Counted from the stretch's first letter, positions 35,861 through 48,670 are shown. The stretch: DNA of 64,000 nucleotides from Psychromonas sp. SA13A (GCF_011378715.1 NZ_WTKU01000003.1:62001-126000); one strand, 5' to 3'. Translations and numbers: made by a program. The notes: a model not told the origin generated them from the sequence alone.

Positions 35861-36620
35861 CCTTGGTACACTTCAACATATAATTAACATCCACATTTTG
35901 CGTGATCTTAAACCCATTCATCAATGGACTATATTCCACACCACACAGATCATCACAATGTAACTGGGTTGCATCAATCGCAGTTAATAACTGCGAAGGA
36001 CGAATAAATTTCTCATATTCATGCGTACCTTTAGGTACCCAACGTAACACATGCTCTGCGCCTAAAATCATCATCACATAGGCTTTCCATGTTTTATTAA
36101 TGGTCGAAAAATAAACCGTGCCACCGGGTTTGACCAAATCACAACAGGCTTGAATAACAGAGGCTGGGTCTGGCACATGCTCTAACATCTCCATGCATGT
36201 CACTAGATCAAACTGCTGTGGATGCGCTTGCGCAAAATTCTCTGCGGTGGTTTTTTGATAATCAACCTTAGTTTCAGTCTCTAAAGCATGTAAACGTGCA
36301 ATTTGTAATGACGCATGTGCCATATCAATGCCCGTTACGTCAGCACCTTTAATTGCCATGCTCTCTGCTAAAATGCCGCCGCCACAACCAACATCGACTA
36401 CTTTTTTGCCAAATAACCCATCAACACCTTGTTCTATATATTCCAAGCGTGTTGGGTTTAGCATATGCAACGGCTTGAAATCACCTTCTAAATCCCACCA
36501 TTGCTCCGCCATCGCAGAAAACTTTTCAATTTCTTGCTGATCGACATTCGCTTCCAGCGCATTATCTTGTAATGAGGTCGTTTGTGCTGCGTTATTCTGT
36601 GATGGGGTGTTTTCAGCCAC
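35853..36620 (-). CDS. ubiG: ubiquinone biosynthesis O-methyltransferase
   Basis: 255-residue SAM-dependent methyltransferase that performs both O-methylations of ubiquinone synthesis. Visible: [25 protein letters not shown] (the UbiG signature start, about 33-57), [16 protein letters not shown] (SAM motif I, about 75-90), [15 protein letters not shown], and the typical C-terminal segment with [14 protein letters not shown]. The N-terminus is about 20 residues longer than in E. coli. It is divergent from gyrA, as in many gammaproteobacteria. Confidence 0.96.
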   Translation of the reverse strand: MAENTPSQNNAAQTTSLQDNALEANVDQQEIEKFSAMAEQWWDLEGDFKPLHMLNPTRLEYIEQGVDGLFGKKVVDVGCGGGILAESMAIKGADVTGIDMAHASLQIARLHALETETKVDYQKTTAENFAQAHPQQFDLVTCMEMLEHVPDPASVIQACCDLVKPGGTVYFSTINKTWKAYVMMILGAEHVLRWVPKGTHEYEKFIRPSQLLTAIDATQLHCDDLCGVEYSPLMNGFKITQNVDVNYMLKCTKVL

Positions 36621-37033
36621 GCTATTGTCATCCTATTGAGTTGCGATTTTTATCCCCATGATACTTCAAGATGCAAAATCAACAAACCAAATTGTGCTTA
36701 GTCGATAGGTGTAAAATTGAACTTTCGAGAGATTAACTTGGTTAACCTTGTATCGTGAGAATCGTTAAAAGGTATGATCAAATTGAGAATAACGCTCATT
36801 ATGTGACAACAATAACGAAGAGGAAATTTATTTTGCGATTCTAAGGGGCTTAAAATGCCACATGTGGTTGTGTGAAAAATGAGCGGTTAGTTAATAAATG
36901 CCCCATATTGCGCCATAAAACGATTCTCAGGCGATTTTGCTCATTAAAACGCTTCTGCCAAGGTGCATTTGTGCTACTATCGGCCTCTTACTAAATTCAG
37001 TCTATTTCCACTAAATTAAGGATTTCAGTTTCT
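36621..37033. other. divergent promoter region of ubiG and gyrA
   Basis: About 410 bp. A -10-like TACTAT at 36975-36980 lies 54 bp upstream of gyrA, with a weak -35 (CTTCTG) 17 bp before. No other element is recognised. Confidence 0.4.
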
Positions 37034-39769
37034 ATGAGCGAATTTGCCTCTGACGTTTCTCCAATTAATATTGAAGATGAATTAAAAAATTCTTATCTTG
37101 AATACGCAATGAGCGTGATCGTAGGTCGTGCATTGCCCGATGTACGTGATGGCCTAAAACCCGTTCACCGTCGTGTTCTGTTTGCCATGAATGTACTACG
37201 TAATGATTGGAACAAACCTTACAAAAAATCGGCACGTGTTGTTGGTGATGTTATCGGTAAATACCATCCACATGGTGACACTGCGGTATACGATACAATC
37301 GTTCGTATGGCGCAAGACTTCTCTCTACGTTACATGTTAGTTGATGGTCAAGGTAACTTTGGTTCTGTTGATGGCGATAGCGCCGCGGCGATGCGTTATA
37401 CGGAAATCCGTATGCAGAAATTAGCGCATGAATTATTAGCCGATTTAGAAAAAGAAACCGTTGATTACGTACCTAACTATGATGGTACTGAGTTCATTCC
37501 TGAAGTGCTACCAACAAAAATCCCGAACCTATTAATTAATGGTTCATCGGGTATTGCGGTTGGTATGGCAACGAACATTCCACCTCATAACTTAGGTGAA
37601 GTGATTAGCGCTTGTTTGGCATTAATCAAGAATGAAGATATTACTATCAATGAGTTGATTGAACATATCCCAGGCCCTGACTTCCCAACGGCTGGTATTA
37701 TCAATGGCCGTAAAGGTATTGTTGAAGCTTACCATACGGGTCGCGGTAAAATTAAAGTACGCGCTAAAGCTGACATTGAAGTTAATGAAAAAACTGGTCG
37801 TGAAACGATCGTGGTTCATGAACTACCGTACCAAGTTAATAAAGCCCGCTTAATTGAAAAAATTGCTGAATTTGTTAAAGATAAAAAAATTGAAGGTATC
37901 AGCGCACTACGTGACGAGTCGGATAAAGATGGTATGCGCATGGTGGTTGAAGTTAAACGTGGCGAAGTGGGTGAAGTAGTTTTAAATAACCTTTACGCAC
38001 AAACGCAAATGCAAGTGACATTCGGTATTAATGCCGTTGCACTTGACCACGGTCAGCCTAAATTATTTAACCTAAAAGAGATGTTAGAAGCGTTTATTCT
38101 GCATCGTCGTGAAGTAGTTACTCGCCGTACTGTATTTGAGTTACGTAAAGCGCGTGACCGTGCACATATCCTTGAAGGGTTAGCGATTTCATTGGTTAAC
38201 ATTGAAGCCATCATTGAAATGATCCGTAAATCTCCAACACCAGCTGAAGCGAAATTAGCGCTACAGTCTCGTGGTTGGGATTTAGGTGCTGTTGCTTCAA
38301 TGTTAGAAGCAAGTGGTGTTGATGCTGCGCGTCCTGATGGATTAGCAATTGAGTTTGGTATTCGTGATAACCAATACTTCATGACTGAAATTCAAGCACA
38401 AGCGATTCTAGATTTACGTCTACACAAATTAACTGGCCTTGAGCACGAGAAAATTTTAGGCGAGTACAAAGAGCTATTAGAAATCATTGCTGCTTTATTA
38501 TTCATTCTTGAAAGTCCTGCTCGTTTGATGGAAGTGATTGAAGAAGAATTAGAAGAAGTACGTGATAACTTTGCCGATGAACGTCGTACTGAAATCACTG
38601 AATCTGAATCTGATTTATGTATGGAAGATTTGATCGTTGAAGAAGATGTGGTAGTAACACTGTCTCACGAAGGTTACGTTAAGTACCAACCATTATCAGA
38701 TTACGAAGCACAGCGTCGTGGTGGTAAAGGTAAAGCAGCGACTAAGATGAAAGATCAAGATTTTATTGAGAAACTGTTAGTAGCAAGTACGCACGATACG
38801 ATTTTATGTTTCTCTACCCGTGGTCGTCTGTACTGGTTGAAAACATTCCAATTACCATTAGCGTCTCGTCAAGCACGTGGTCGTCCGATTGTGAATATTC
38901 TGCCGCTTGAAGAGGGTGAACGTATTACTGCAATCTTGCCAGTACGTGAATATGAAGATGATAAATATGTCTTCATGGCAACGGCTAACGGTACGGTTAA
39001 GAAAACGGCATTAAGTGCTTATAGTCGTCCACGTTCAAGTGGTTTAATTGCGATTAACTTAAATGATGACAATGAATTAATTGGTGTTGCGTTAACCGAC
39101 GGCACTAATGAAATTATGTTGTTCTCGGACGCGGGTAAAGTGGTTCGCTTTAAAGAAGCGGAAGAAAGCGAAGTAACCGATGAAGAAGGTAATGTTGTAT
39201 TAGATGAAGAGGGTAACCCTGAGATTAAATTCAAAGGTGTTCGTCCAATGGGTCGTACGGCAACGGGTGTTCGTGGTATTAAATTAAATGAAGGCGGTAA
39301 AGTTGTTTCATTAATCGTACCAAATGCAACGGGCCACATCTTAACAACAACAGAAAATGGTTACGGTAAACGTACGCCATTAGAAGATTACTCATCTAAG
39401 AGTCGTGCAACACAAGGTGTTATCTCAATCAAAGTGAGTGAGCGTAACGGTAAAGTGGTTGGTGCGGTTCAGGTTGATGATAATGATGAAATCATGTTGA
39501 TCTCTAACCGCGGTACGTTAGTACGTACACGTGTTTCTGAGGTGTCGGTGGTCGGTCGTAATACACAAGGCGTGACATTAATACGTACAGCTGAAGATGA
39601 AAAAATCGTTGCATTACAACGTATTGAAGAAATCAAAGATGTACCTGTTTATGATGAAAACGGTGACTTAGTATTACAAGCACCAGCGGTAGTTGAGGGT
39701 GAAGTAGAAGAAAGTGAATCAGAGGCATTAGATAATGTCGAAGAGCAACCAACAGACGCACCTGAATAA
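37034..39769 (+). CDS. gyrA: DNA gyrase subunit A
   Basis: 911-residue type IIA topoisomerase subunit, full length. The catalytic Tyr122 is in [10 protein letters not shown]. The quinolone-resistance region reads [13 protein letters not shown] with Thr83 and Asp87 in E. coli numbering. The C-terminal pinwheel has GyrA-box QRRGGKGK (about 569-576) and repeated beta-propeller blades. The tail after residue 880 is very acidic ([12 protein letters not shown]), as in E. coli. It introduces negative supercoils with GyrB. A strong terminator follows. Confidence 0.98.
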   Translation: MSEFASDVSPINIEDELKNSYLEYAMSVIVGRALPDVRDGLKPVHRRVLFAMNVLRNDWNKPYKKSARVVGDVIGKYHPHGDTAVYDTIVRMAQDFSLRYMLVDGQGNFGSVDGDSAAAMRYTEIRMQKLAHELLADLEKETVDYVPNYDGTEFIPEVLPTKIPNLLINGSSGIAVGMATNIPPHNLGEVISACLALIKNEDITINELIEHIPGPDFPTAGIINGRKGIVEAYHTGRGKIKVRAKADIEVNEKTGRETIVVHELPYQVNKARLIEKIAEFVKDKKIEGISALRDESDKDGMRMVVEVKRGEVGEVVLNNLYAQTQMQVTFGINAVALDHGQPKLFNLKEMLEAFILHRREVVTRRTVFELRKARDRAHILEGLAISLVNIEAIIEMIRKSPTPAEAKLALQSRGWDLGAVASMLEASGVDAARPDGLAIEFGIRDNQYFMTEIQAQAILDLRLHKLTGLEHEKILGEYKELLEIIAALLFILESPARLMEVIEEELEEVRDNFADERRTEITESESDLCMEDLIVEEDVVVTLSHEGYVKYQPLSDYEAQRRGGKGKAATKMKDQDFIEKLLVASTHDTILCFSTRGRLYWLKTFQLPLASRQARGRPIVNILPLEEGERITAILPVREYEDDKYVFMATANGTVKKTALSAYSRPRSSGLIAINLNDDNELIGVALTDGTNEIMLFSDAGKVVRFKEAEESEVTDEEGNVVLDEEGNPEIKFKGVRPMGRTATGVRGIKLNEGGKVVSLIVPNATGHILTTTENGYGKRTPLEDYSSKSRATQGVISIKVSERNGKVVGAVQVDDNDEIMLISNRGTLVRTRVSEVSVVGRNTQGVTLIRTAEDEKIVALQRIEEIKDVPVYDENGDLVLQAPAVVEGEVEESESEALDNVEEQPTDAPE

Positions 39770-39785
39770 CAGTTAATTACAATTT

Positions 39786-39816
39786 AATAAGCGGCAATAG
39801 CCGCTTATTTTGTTTT
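39786..39816 (+). terminator. gyrA terminator
   Basis: AATAAGCGGC (39786-39795) / GCCGCTTATT (39800-39809), 10-bp perfect stem with an AATA loop, followed by a T-rich tail. It lies 17 bp after the gyrA stop. Confidence 0.9.
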
Positions 39817-39846
39817 AAAAGAGTCAACTTTTTAAGAGAATTAGCA

Positions 39847-40935
39847 ATGACAAAAATATATAACTTTTGTGCGGGTCCCGCGATGTTACCTGAAGCTGTA
39901 ATGCAACAGGCGCAAAGTGAGTTTTGTAACTGGCAAGGTTTAGGTGTTTCGGCGATGGAAGTGAGTCACCGTAGTCCTGAATATGTTGCTATGGCAAAAC
40001 AATCTGAACTTGATTTACGTGAATTAATGGCTATTCCTGATAATTATAAAGTGCTGTTTTGTCATGGTGGCGGACGCGGCCAATTCGCTGCTGTACCGCT
40101 TAATTTATTGGGTGATAAATTAGACGCTGATTATATCGTTACTGGGCAGTGGTCTAAATCTGCCGTGGCGGAAGCTAAAAAACACGCTCGCATTCATGAA
40201 ACCGATATCATGCTAACTACAGAGCAAGGTAAAGTTGCAGTTAAACCAAGTGCGGATTGGAATGTTAATGCCGGTGCGGCTTATGTGCATTATTGCCCTA
40301 ATGAAACCATTGAAGGCATCGAAATATTTGATGTGCCTGAAACGGGTGTTGTGCCGCTAATAGCGGATATGAGCTCAACCATTTTGTCGCGCACCATTGA
40401 TGTTTCAAAATTTGGTGTTATTTATGCCAGCGCGCAGAAAAACATTGGTCCATCTGGTTTGGCGATTGTGATTGTACGTGAAGATTTAATTGGCCATGCA
40501 CGCAAAGCGATCCCGTCTATTTTTGATTATCAAATTCAAAGCGACTTTGACTCAATGTACAACACACCACCTACTTACTCATGGTATTTAGCCGGTCTAG
40601 TGTTTAAATGGTTATTAGCGGAAGGTGGCATAGCGGCTATTGAGCAAAAGAATATTGCTAAAGCAGAGTTGCTTTATAACGCAATTGATAAGTCTGCTTT
40701 TTATACTAATAATGTTGATGCAAGTGTTCGTAGCCGTATGAATATTCCTTTCACATTAGCTGACGATAGCTTGAATGAAACCTTCTTAAGTGAAGCTAAA
40801 GCTGCGGGTCTATTAACTTTAAAAGGGCATAAATTAGTTGGCGGAATGCGCGCTAGCATTTATAACGCAATGCCGATTGAAGGCGTACAAGCTTTAGTTG
40901 ATTTTATGGCTGTTTTCGAGAAGAAATACGCCTAA
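39847..40935 (+). CDS. serC: phosphoserine aminotransferase
   Basis: 362-residue PLP enzyme of serine and pyridoxine synthesis (3-phosphohydroxypyruvate to phosphoserine). [15 protein letters not shown] start, [27 protein letters not shown], the DMSSTILSR segment, and the Schiff-base Lys in [13 protein letters not shown] (about 198). Length equals the family. It lies between gyrA and hisC-aroA; serC-aroA linkage is common in gammaproteobacteria. Confidence 0.97.
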   Translation: MTKIYNFCAGPAMLPEAVMQQAQSEFCNWQGLGVSAMEVSHRSPEYVAMAKQSELDLRELMAIPDNYKVLFCHGGGRGQFAAVPLNLLGDKLDADYIVTGQWSKSAVAEAKKHARIHETDIMLTTEQGKVAVKPSADWNVNAGAAYVHYCPNETIEGIEIFDVPETGVVPLIADMSSTILSRTIDVSKFGVIYASAQKNIGPSGLAIVIVREDLIGHARKAIPSIFDYQIQSDFDSMYNTPPTYSWYLAGLVFKWLLAEGGIAAIEQKNIAKAELLYNAIDKSAFYTNNVDASVRSRMNIPFTLADDSLNETFLSEAKAAGLLTLKGHKLVGGMRASIYNAMPIEGVQALVDFMAVFEKKYA

Positions 40936-41107
40936 GTTAAGGTCCAAAAATCATCTGTTTTTAAAGTGTTATGTTTGAGTCATTAAACTAGCACTTTTTT
41001 TACATGGATTTTATAAGTCATGCGTTACACCACACTCTTTAAAGAATCGCTTTTAAGAACACCTATAAAGAGCAGATTCAAAAAATAAAGCATTGTAAGG
41101 AACTGGA

Positions 41108-42244
41108 ATGAGTAATTATTTTTTAAGCTTGGCCAATGTTGGAGTACAAAAATTACGCCCGTACCAAGCAGGTAAACCAACCGATGAGTTAGAACGTGAA
41201 TTAGGAATTACTGATATTGTAAAGCTTGCCTCAAATGAAAACCCGCTCGGGTTAAGTGAGTCAGTTAAATTAGCATTACAAAAAGAGTTAACGGAATTAA
41301 CGCGTTATCCAGATGCTAATGGTTTTTATCTAAAGCAAGCACTTGCCACTAAGTATTCGGTTAATAACGATCAAATTACTTTGGGCAATGGTTCAAATGA
41401 TCTGTTAGAACTTATTGCGCGTGCTTTTGTTGATAGCAGTCACGAAGTGATGTTTGCAGAGCATGCATTTGTGGTTTATCCGTTAGTGACACAGGCGATT
41501 GGCGCGACAGCAGTCGTGGTTAAAGCGAAAGACTATGGTCATGATTTAAGCGCGATGGCAGCCGCTATCACCGATAAAACTAAGCTTATCTTCATTGCTA
41601 ACCCAAATAATCCAACGGGTACGTTTTTAGAGCAAGCAGAAATCAAAGATTTTTTAGCAAAAGTACCGGCGCGAGTATTAGTGGTATTAGATGAAGCTTA
41701 TTTTGAATATGCAGACAATACACGTCGCGGTAATGCCATTGCTTGGATTAAAGAGTTCCCTAACTTAATCGTTTCTCGTACTTTCTCAAAAGCCTATGGT
41801 TTAGCAGGATTACGTGTTGGTTATAGTATTTCACATCCTGAAATTGCTGATATTTTAAATCGTGTTCGTCAGCCCTTTAATTGTAATGCACTAGCGTTAA
41901 AAGCCGCTGAAACTGTTTTGCAAGATGAGCAATATCTAGCTGAAGGTGTGGCATTAAATAATGCCGGTATGCAGGATTTATGTGCTTTTTTTGATGAGAA
42001 GAACTTAGCGTATATTCCTTCGATGGGTAACTTTATTACCGTCAATGTAGCCAGCTTTGCTGATAAGAAAATGGCTGATAAAAAGACAGGCGATCAGGTT
42101 TATCAAGCGTTATTAGAAGAAGGCGTGATTGTACGTCCAATCACTGGTTACGGTTTACCTAACCATTTACGTATCAGTATTGGTACAGAAGCGGAAAATC
42201 AGCGCTTCAAGCAAGCACTTACTAAAGTTTTAAATTTGCAATAA
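41108..42244 (+). CDS. hisC: histidinol-phosphate aminotransferase
   Basis: 378-residue class I/II aminotransferase. LASNENPLG (about 40-48), [13 protein letters not shown] (about 160-172), [10 protein letters not shown], and the PLP lysine in [17 protein letters not shown] (about 224-240) identify HisC. It converts imidazole-acetol phosphate to histidinol phosphate and may also act on aromatic or prephenate-derived acids in this gene neighbourhood. Fourteen bases before aroA, so cotranscribed with it. Confidence 0.94.
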   Translation: MSNYFLSLANVGVQKLRPYQAGKPTDELERELGITDIVKLASNENPLGLSESVKLALQKELTELTRYPDANGFYLKQALATKYSVNNDQITLGNGSNDLLELIARAFVDSSHEVMFAEHAFVVYPLVTQAIGATAVVVKAKDYGHDLSAMAAAITDKTKLIFIANPNNPTGTFLEQAEIKDFLAKVPARVLVVLDEAYFEYADNTRRGNAIAWIKEFPNLIVSRTFSKAYGLAGLRVGYSISHPEIADILNRVRQPFNCNALALKAAETVLQDEQYLAEGVALNNAGMQDLCAFFDEKNLAYIPSMGNFITVNVASFADKKMADKKTGDQVYQALLEEGVIVRPITGYGLPNHLRISIGTEAENQRFKQALTKVLNLQ

Positions 42245-42257
42245 GAGAACGAATACT

Positions 42258-43550
42258 ATGGAACAGTTATTATTAAACCCGATTAAGAAAGTCGATGGTG
42301 AGATTAATTTACCGGGCTCAAAAAGCTTGTCGAATCGTGCCTTATTGTTAGCGGCATTGGCAAAAGGTACAACCACGTTAACCAACTTATTAGACAGTGA
42401 TGATATTCGTCATATGTTAAATGCGTTAACCAAGTTGGGTGTAAATTACCAATTGTCTGCGGATAAAAAGCAATGTGTCGTGGAAGGGTTAGGACATGCG
42501 TTTAATACTCAAGCGTTAGGTGATATTGAGCTGTTTTTAGGTAATGCAGGTACGGCAATGCGCCCATTATGTGCGGCACTATGTTTAGGTCAAGGTGAAT
42601 ATACTTTGACTGGTGAACCGCGTATGCTTGAGCGCCCAATTGGCTCTTTAGTGGATTCATTAAAGCAAGCTGGCGCAGACGTGACTTACTTAAAAAATGA
42701 AAACTATCCACCATTAAAAATCAAAGGAACTGGCCTTAAGGGCGGTACTATTTCAATTGATGGTAGCGTTTCAAGTCAGTTTTTAACGGCGTTTTTGATG
42801 TCTGCACCGATGGCTTCTGAAGATACAACCATTAACATCGTGGGTGAATTAGTATCAAAACCTTACATCAAAATCACGCTACAAATTATGCAAGACTTTG
42901 GTGTTGAAGTAGATAATGTCGATGGTAATTACCAGACCTTTGTTATCAAAGGTGGACAAACTTACCAAGCACCTGGCGACTATTTGGTAGAAGGCGATGC
43001 TTCATCTGCTTCTTACTTTTTAGCGGCAGCGGCGATTGGCGGCGGCAGTATTAAAGTGACCGGAATTGGTAAAAAATCAGTCCAAGGTGATATTCAATTT
43101 GCTGATGCATTAGAAGCAATGGGCGCTAATATTGAATGGGGTGACGATTACATTAAAGCCAGCAAAGGTGAGCTTAAAGCCATTGATATGGATATGAATC
43201 ATATTCCTGATGCGGCAATGACCATTGCGGTAGCGGCTTTGTTTGCTGAAGGTACTACTAAAATCACTAATGTTTATAACTGGCGTGTGAAAGAAACCGA
43301 TCGCTTATACGCGATGGCGACTGAGCTACGTAAAGTGGGCGCAGAAGTAGTTGAAGGGCATGACTTTATCGAAGTGACAGCACCTACACAAATCAAACAT
43401 GCAGAGATTGATACCTACGATGATCACCGTATCGCGATGTGTTTTTCATTAGTTGCTTTAAGTGGTACACCAGTAACCATTAACGACCCTAAATGTACTT
43501 CAAAAACATTCCCAGATTACTTTGAAAAATTAGCATCAGTTAGTTTTTAA
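42258..43550 (+). CDS. aroA: 3-phosphoshikimate 1-carboxyvinyltransferase (EPSP synthase)
   Basis: 430-residue enzyme of the shikimate pathway, full length. [22 protein letters not shown] (about 19-41), the [13 protein letters not shown] segment (about 94-106), [15 protein letters not shown] (about 119-133), [33 protein letters not shown] and [11 protein letters not shown] all match class I EPSP synthases. Its product leads to chorismate. Last gene before a strong terminator. Confidence 0.98.
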   Translation: MEQLLLNPIKKVDGEINLPGSKSLSNRALLLAALAKGTTTLTNLLDSDDIRHMLNALTKLGVNYQLSADKKQCVVEGLGHAFNTQALGDIELFLGNAGTAMRPLCAALCLGQGEYTLTGEPRMLERPIGSLVDSLKQAGADVTYLKNENYPPLKIKGTGLKGGTISIDGSVSSQFLTAFLMSAPMASEDTTINIVGELVSKPYIKITLQIMQDFGVEVDNVDGNYQTFVIKGGQTYQAPGDYLVEGDASSASYFLAAAAIGGGSIKVTGIGKKSVQGDIQFADALEAMGANIEWGDDYIKASKGELKAIDMDMNHIPDAAMTIAVAALFAEGTTKITNVYNWRVKETDRLYAMATELRKVGAEVVEGHDFIEVTAPTQIKHAEIDTYDDHRIAMCFSLVALSGTPVTINDPKCTSKTFPDYFEKLASVSF

Positions 43551-43607
43551 ATGTGTTCATTTGATGCCATAAAAAGCGTTTATATTCACTGTTCTTAAAT
43601 GCTTAAT

Positions 43608-43636
43608 AAAAACCTACTTCGGTAGGTTTTTATTAT
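43608..43636 (+). terminator. aroA terminator with UUCG tetraloop
   Basis: AAAAACCTAC-TTCG-GTAGGTTTTT: 10-bp perfect stem closed by the stable C(UUCG)G tetraloop, with A before and T after, so it may also stop opposing transcription. About 60 bp after aroA. Confidence 0.92.
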
Positions 43637-43692
43637 CTCAGCGTTTATTACCTCTGTATTCATTACTTAAAGCTTTCCTGTTTATTTCACGA

Positions 43693-43818
43693 GACGCTGT
43701 TTAAATTTCATCAGGCGCTATTTTAAATTCATTAGACGCTGTTTAAATTTCATCAGGCGCTATTTTAAATTCATTAGACACTATTTAAATTTCATCAGGC
43801 ATTATTATGAATTTTATA
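43693..43818. repeat. minisatellite of 21/42-bp units
   Basis: Three 42-bp units at 43693, 43735 and 43777, each made of two related 21-mers (GACGCTGTTTAAATTTCATCA and GGCGCTATTTTAAATTCATTA types). The last unit is degenerate. It lies between the aroA terminator and the mreB promoter region. No spacers, no dyads, no coding frame; not a CRISPR array. The rest of 43819-44131 should contain the mreB promoter. Confidence 0.88.
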
Positions 43819-43936
43819 AGTACTAATGATTAGTGCAGTAAAAACGAATAGTTAATGTTGTAAGCCCTAATTATTCAATTAAGCACTCACTTACCGCAAT
43901 ATTTTGCCATTACTTTTTTAAAAGCCAGAGGTTTAA

Positions 43937-45169
<1,233 letters not shown>

Positions 45170-45218
45170 TATTTCTAGCGCAGGCTAAATCCTGCGCTCT
45201 GATTCAATAGAAATACCC

Positions 45219-46100
45219 ATGAAAACAATTTTTACCCGCGGTCCTTCTTTTACGTTAAGGCTATTCATTGTAATAGCCTGTTGCGTAGGTTTGCTGATCG
45301 CCGATAGTCAGTTTAATCTTTTCTCCTCCGTACGTGTTTACCTCAATTCTATTGTTTCTCCTATTCAGTATGTTGCCGATGCGCCACAAAAATTGTTCAG
45401 TGCCTTCTCTGAAAATATTATGACTAGGCAAGCGTTAGTGGATCGCAACCAACAGCTTGAGAAAGATAATTTACATTTAAAAGCAGACCGTTTGTTACTT
45501 GGCCAGTTGCAAAGTGAAAACAAACAATTACGTGAATTATTGAACTCTAAAAAACAATTTAAAAACAAACGTATGATCACCGAAGTGATGAGCTTACGTT
45601 CAGACCCGTTTACACATCAACTATTGATCGATAAAGGGGCCATCAATGGTGTCTATCTCGGACAACCGGTGATTAATGAACAAGGTGTGGTTGGCCAAGT
45701 GTCACAAGTGGGTAGTACCACCAGTCGCGTTGTGTTAATTGTTGATGCTAGCCATGGTATTCCTGTACGCGTGCAGCGTAACGATGCAATTGCTGTGGTA
45801 CATGGTAGTGGTGCATGGGATAAGTTGAATGTGCCTTTTGTACAAAGTAATGCCGATATTAAAGAAGGTGACTTGCTGGTGACATCGGGATTAGGTGGGC
45901 GTTTTCCTGCTGGTTATCCTGTTGCTAAAATTAGCCGTTTTGAATATCAAGAAGGTGAGTTATATGCAACGGTGACGGCGACGCCTGTGGCGGACTTAGA
46001 TAGAAGCCGTTATTTATTATTGTTGTGGAATAATGATCCGTTAGCGGGTGCAGATTTAACCTTAGACTCGCCGGAAATGTTCGATGAACCTGTTCAATAG
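45219..46100 (+). CDS. mreC: rod shape-determining protein MreC
   Basis: 293-residue bitopic inner-membrane protein: membrane anchor at about 11-30, coiled coil at about 65-115 (LVDRNQQLEKDNLHLKADRLL), then the periplasmic beta domains with GQPVINEQGVVGQVSQV and DLLVTSGLGGRFPAGYPVA. It links MreB to periplasmic wall synthases. 49 bp after mreB; its end overlaps mreD by 17 bp. Confidence 0.96.
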   Translation: MKTIFTRGPSFTLRLFIVIACCVGLLIADSQFNLFSSVRVYLNSIVSPIQYVADAPQKLFSAFSENIMTRQALVDRNQQLEKDNLHLKADRLLLGQLQSENKQLRELLNSKKQFKNKRMITEVMSLRSDPFTHQLLIDKGAINGVYLGQPVINEQGVVGQVSQVGSTTSRVVLIVDASHGIPVRVQRNDAIAVVHGSGAWDKLNVPFVQSNADIKEGDLLVTSGLGGRFPAGYPVAKISRFEYQEGELYATVTATPVADLDRSRYLLLLWNNDPLAGADLTLDSPEMFDEPVQ

Positions 46101-46566
46101 TTATAAAATAATTTATTTCACATTTTTTGTTTGTTTGGTTGCTGCTATTTTTCCGCTACCGATCATACTTAATGCGTTTCGTCCGGATTGGATGGTGTTA
46201 GTTCTGTGTTATTGGATCATCGCTTTACCGCACCGAGTAAATATTGGACATGCTTTTATTCTGGGCCTATTTTTAGACCTGCTGCTCGGCTCGATTCTTG
46301 GTATGCATGCCATGCTATTGTCGTTACTCGCCTATATCACCAGTATTAACTTTCAACGTTTTCGAAACTTCACCTTAGTACAAACAACGTTACTGTTAGG
46401 TGCGTTTATTTTTATGTCCAAACTTGCCTTGTATTGGATCGCATCGAGTATGCAAGATATTATTTTACACCGTCATTATTTTTGGTCAGTGTTTACTTCC
46501 ATGTTGGTGTGGCCATGGTTTTTTCTGTTTATGCGTTTTTTACGTATTCGCTTTAAGGTCAGCTAA
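46084..46566 (+). CDS. mreD: rod shape-determining protein MreD
   Basis: 160-residue inner-membrane protein with five to six membrane segments, MreD family: FPLPIILNAFRPDWMVLVLCYW and GHAFILGLFLDLLLGSILGMHA. Overlaps mreC, so translation is coupled. Confidence 0.93.
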   Translation: MNLFNSYKIIYFTFFVCLVAAIFPLPIILNAFRPDWMVLVLCYWIIALPHRVNIGHAFILGLFLDLLLGSILGMHAMLLSLLAYITSINFQRFRNFTLVQTTLLLGAFIFMSKLALYWIASSMQDIILHRHYFWSVFTSMLVWPWFFLFMRFLRIRFKVS

Positions 46567-46568
46567 CA

Positions 46569-47129
46569 ATGCCTATCTTCCTTGCCTCGAATTCACCCCG
46601 CAGAGGTGAATTATTATCGCAAATTAATATTCAATATGAACGAATTACTGCAGGTATTGACGAAGTTCAACAAGCTCATGAAAGTAGCTCAGAATATGTG
46701 CAACGATTAGCATTAGAGAAAGCATTAGCGGGTTTAGATAACAATAATCAGCAAGGTGTGGTGTTAGGAGCGGATACTATTGTAGTTTGTGGTGAAACTG
46801 TGATGGAGAAGCCAAAAAATAAGCAACATGCTCGACAAATGATGACATTATTGTCGGATAATACTCATCAAGTGTTAACTGCGGTTGCGGTTGTTTCTGC
46901 ACATCAACAGCGCGTTAAGTTAGTTACCACTGATGTCACATTTAAAGCATTAACAGAACAAGAAATTTCGGACTATTGGGAAACAGGTGAACCACAGGAT
47001 AAAGCGGGTGGTTACGGTATTCAAGGTATTGCGGGTCAATTTGTGACTCATCTCTCCGGTAGCTATAGTGCTGTGGTAGGGCTTCCCCTCTACGAAACAG
47101 CTCAACTGATCAAAAGTGTTAAAGGATAA
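46569..47129 (+). CDS. maf: Maf-family nucleoside triphosphate pyrophosphatase (YhdE type)
   Basis: 186-residue enzyme. IFLASNSPRRGELLSQI start, VLGADTIV (catalytic Asp), MEKPKNKQHARQMM, and GGYGIQGIAGQFV near the end are the Maf signatures; the variant with these residues and its place between mreD and rng point to the dTTP/UTP-hydrolysing YhdE branch. It removes nucleotides that could be misincorporated and affects septum formation when overproduced. Two bases separate it from mreD. Confidence 0.94.
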   Translation: MPIFLASNSPRRGELLSQINIQYERITAGIDEVQQAHESSSEYVQRLALEKALAGLDNNNQQGVVLGADTIVVCGETVMEKPKNKQHARQMMTLLSDNTHQVLTAVAVVSAHQQRVKLVTTDVTFKALTEQEISDYWETGEPQDKAGGYGIQGIAGQFVTHLSGSYSAVVGLPLYETAQLIKSVKG

Positions 47130-47133
47130 CAGC

Positions 47134-48606
47134 ATGTCTGTTGAATTATTAATGAACATTACCCCAACTGAAACGCGTGTTGCGTTAATTGAAGGGGGAG
47201 TTTTACAAGAGTTACATATTGAACGCCAGGCGAGTAAGGGCATTGCAGGTAATATTTATAAAGGCAAAGTGACACGTGTTCTCCCTGGTATGCAAGCGGC
47301 TTTCATTGATATCGGTTTAGAAAAAGCGGCTTTTTTACATGCCTCAGATATCGACCCTCGTACTGAATGTGTGGCAGATCCTGAAAGAGATAAATTCAAA
47401 GTTGCTGATATTTCGACCTTAGTTCGTCCGGGGCAAAATATTATTGTGCAAGTGGTTAAAGATCCACTCGGTACAAAAGGCGCACGCTTAACGACAGATA
47501 TTACGTTACCTTCTCGTTATTTAGTGTTTATGCCCGATACACAGCATGTCGGTGTGTCACAGCGTATTGAAAGCGCTGAGGAAAGAGAGCGTCTTAAAGA
47601 GATTACTCAATCCTGTGTTAACGAATTAGGTGGTTTTATCATTCGCACCGCTGCTGAAGGTGCACCTGAAGAAGAATTAAGAAATGATGCCGCTTTTCTG
47701 CAGCGTGTGTGGAATAAAGTGATCACACGTAAACAGCGTACTCAAACTAAAAATAAGATGTTATATCAAGATCTTGGATTGGCATTTCGTATTCTGCGTG
47801 ATTTTGTAGGCAATGAAATTGATCGTATTCGTATAGATTCAAAGTTGAGCTTTAAGCAACTTTCTAAGTTTAGCGTGGAGTTTGTCCCTGAATTAGCCAA
47901 AAAAGTCGAATATTATGATGGTGCAAGTCCTATTTTTGACCTGTTTGATGTTGAAAATGAAGTGCAGCGAGCATTAAATAGAAAGGTTGAATTAAAATCT
48001 GGTGGTTATTTAATTATTGACCAAACGGAAGCGATGACTACGGTAGATATCAATACCGGTGCGTTTGTGGGACATCGTAACCTTGAAGAGACCATTTTTA
48101 ATACTAACATTGAAGCAACCTTAGCAATTGCACGTCAATTAAGATTACGTAATTTAGGTGGGATCATTATACTCGATTTCATTGATATGAAGCTTTTAGA
48201 GCATAGACGCCGTGTATTTAATAGTTTAGAACAAGCGTTATCTAAAGATCGAGTGAAAACACATATTAATGATTTCTCGCCGCTGGGTTTGATTGAGATG
48301 ACACGTAAGCGTACCCACGAAAGTTTAGAGCATATTTTTTGTGGCGAATGTAGTACTTGTAATGGCCGTGGTTACGTTAAAACGGTAGAAACAGTTTGTT
48401 ATGAAATATTGCGTGAAATATTACGTGTTGACCGTGCCTTTACTGCTGAGCGTTTTGTTGTTTATAGCTCTGTTGGGGTTGCTGAAGCGTTACAGGGCGA
48501 CGAGTCCTATAACCTTGGTGAGTTAATTGTGTTTATGCAAAAACGCGTAGAAATTCATGCTGAACCTTTATATGGTCCAGAGCAGTTTGATGTCGTTATG
48601 ATGTAG
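47134..48606 (+). CDS. rng: ribonuclease G
   Basis: 490-residue endoribonuclease of the RNase E/G family: S1 domain at about 38-128 (GNIYKGKVTRVLPGMQAAFIDIGLEKAAFLH), DNase I-like catalytic core with Asp in TTVDINTGAFVG and ILDFIDM, and the zinc-link Cys pair in CGECSTCNGRGYVKT. It lacks the long RNase E C-terminal scaffold, so it is RNase G, involved in 16S rRNA 5' processing and mRNA decay. I start it at the ATG at 47134, preceded by AAAGGATAACAGC. Confidence 0.97.
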   Translation: MSVELLMNITPTETRVALIEGGVLQELHIERQASKGIAGNIYKGKVTRVLPGMQAAFIDIGLEKAAFLHASDIDPRTECVADPERDKFKVADISTLVRPGQNIIVQVVKDPLGTKGARLTTDITLPSRYLVFMPDTQHVGVSQRIESAEERERLKEITQSCVNELGGFIIRTAAEGAPEEELRNDAAFLQRVWNKVITRKQRTQTKNKMLYQDLGLAFRILRDFVGNEIDRIRIDSKLSFKQLSKFSVEFVPELAKKVEYYDGASPIFDLFDVENEVQRALNRKVELKSGGYLIIDQTEAMTTVDINTGAFVGHRNLEETIFNTNIEATLAIARQLRLRNLGGIIILDFIDMKLLEHRRRVFNSLEQALSKDRVKTHINDFSPLGLIEMTRKRTHESLEHIFCGECSTCNGRGYVKTVETVCYEILREILRVDRAFTAERFVVYSSVGVAEALQGDESYNLGELIVFMQKRVEIHAEPLYGPEQFDVVMM

Positions 48607-48611
48607 CTATT

Positions 48612-48670
48612 ATACGGCTATAGTAAGGCTATAGTACGGTTATAGTACCGTTAGTATGCGGCTATGAAGT
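48612..48670. repeat. degenerate decamer repeats between rng and yhdP
   Basis: Four to five imperfect copies of (A)CGGCTATAGTA occur head-to-tail in the gap. No dyad or coding frame is seen. Confidence 0.6.

Noticed and set aside
35403-35883. Two plus-strand ORFs (72 and 82 codons) right of the retron-like cassette
   Set aside because: Both are readings of repeat copy D, and the second also overlaps the end of ubiG; no independent evidence of coding.
43693-43818. CRISPR array
   Set aside because: The 21-bp units are contiguous, with no spacers between them.
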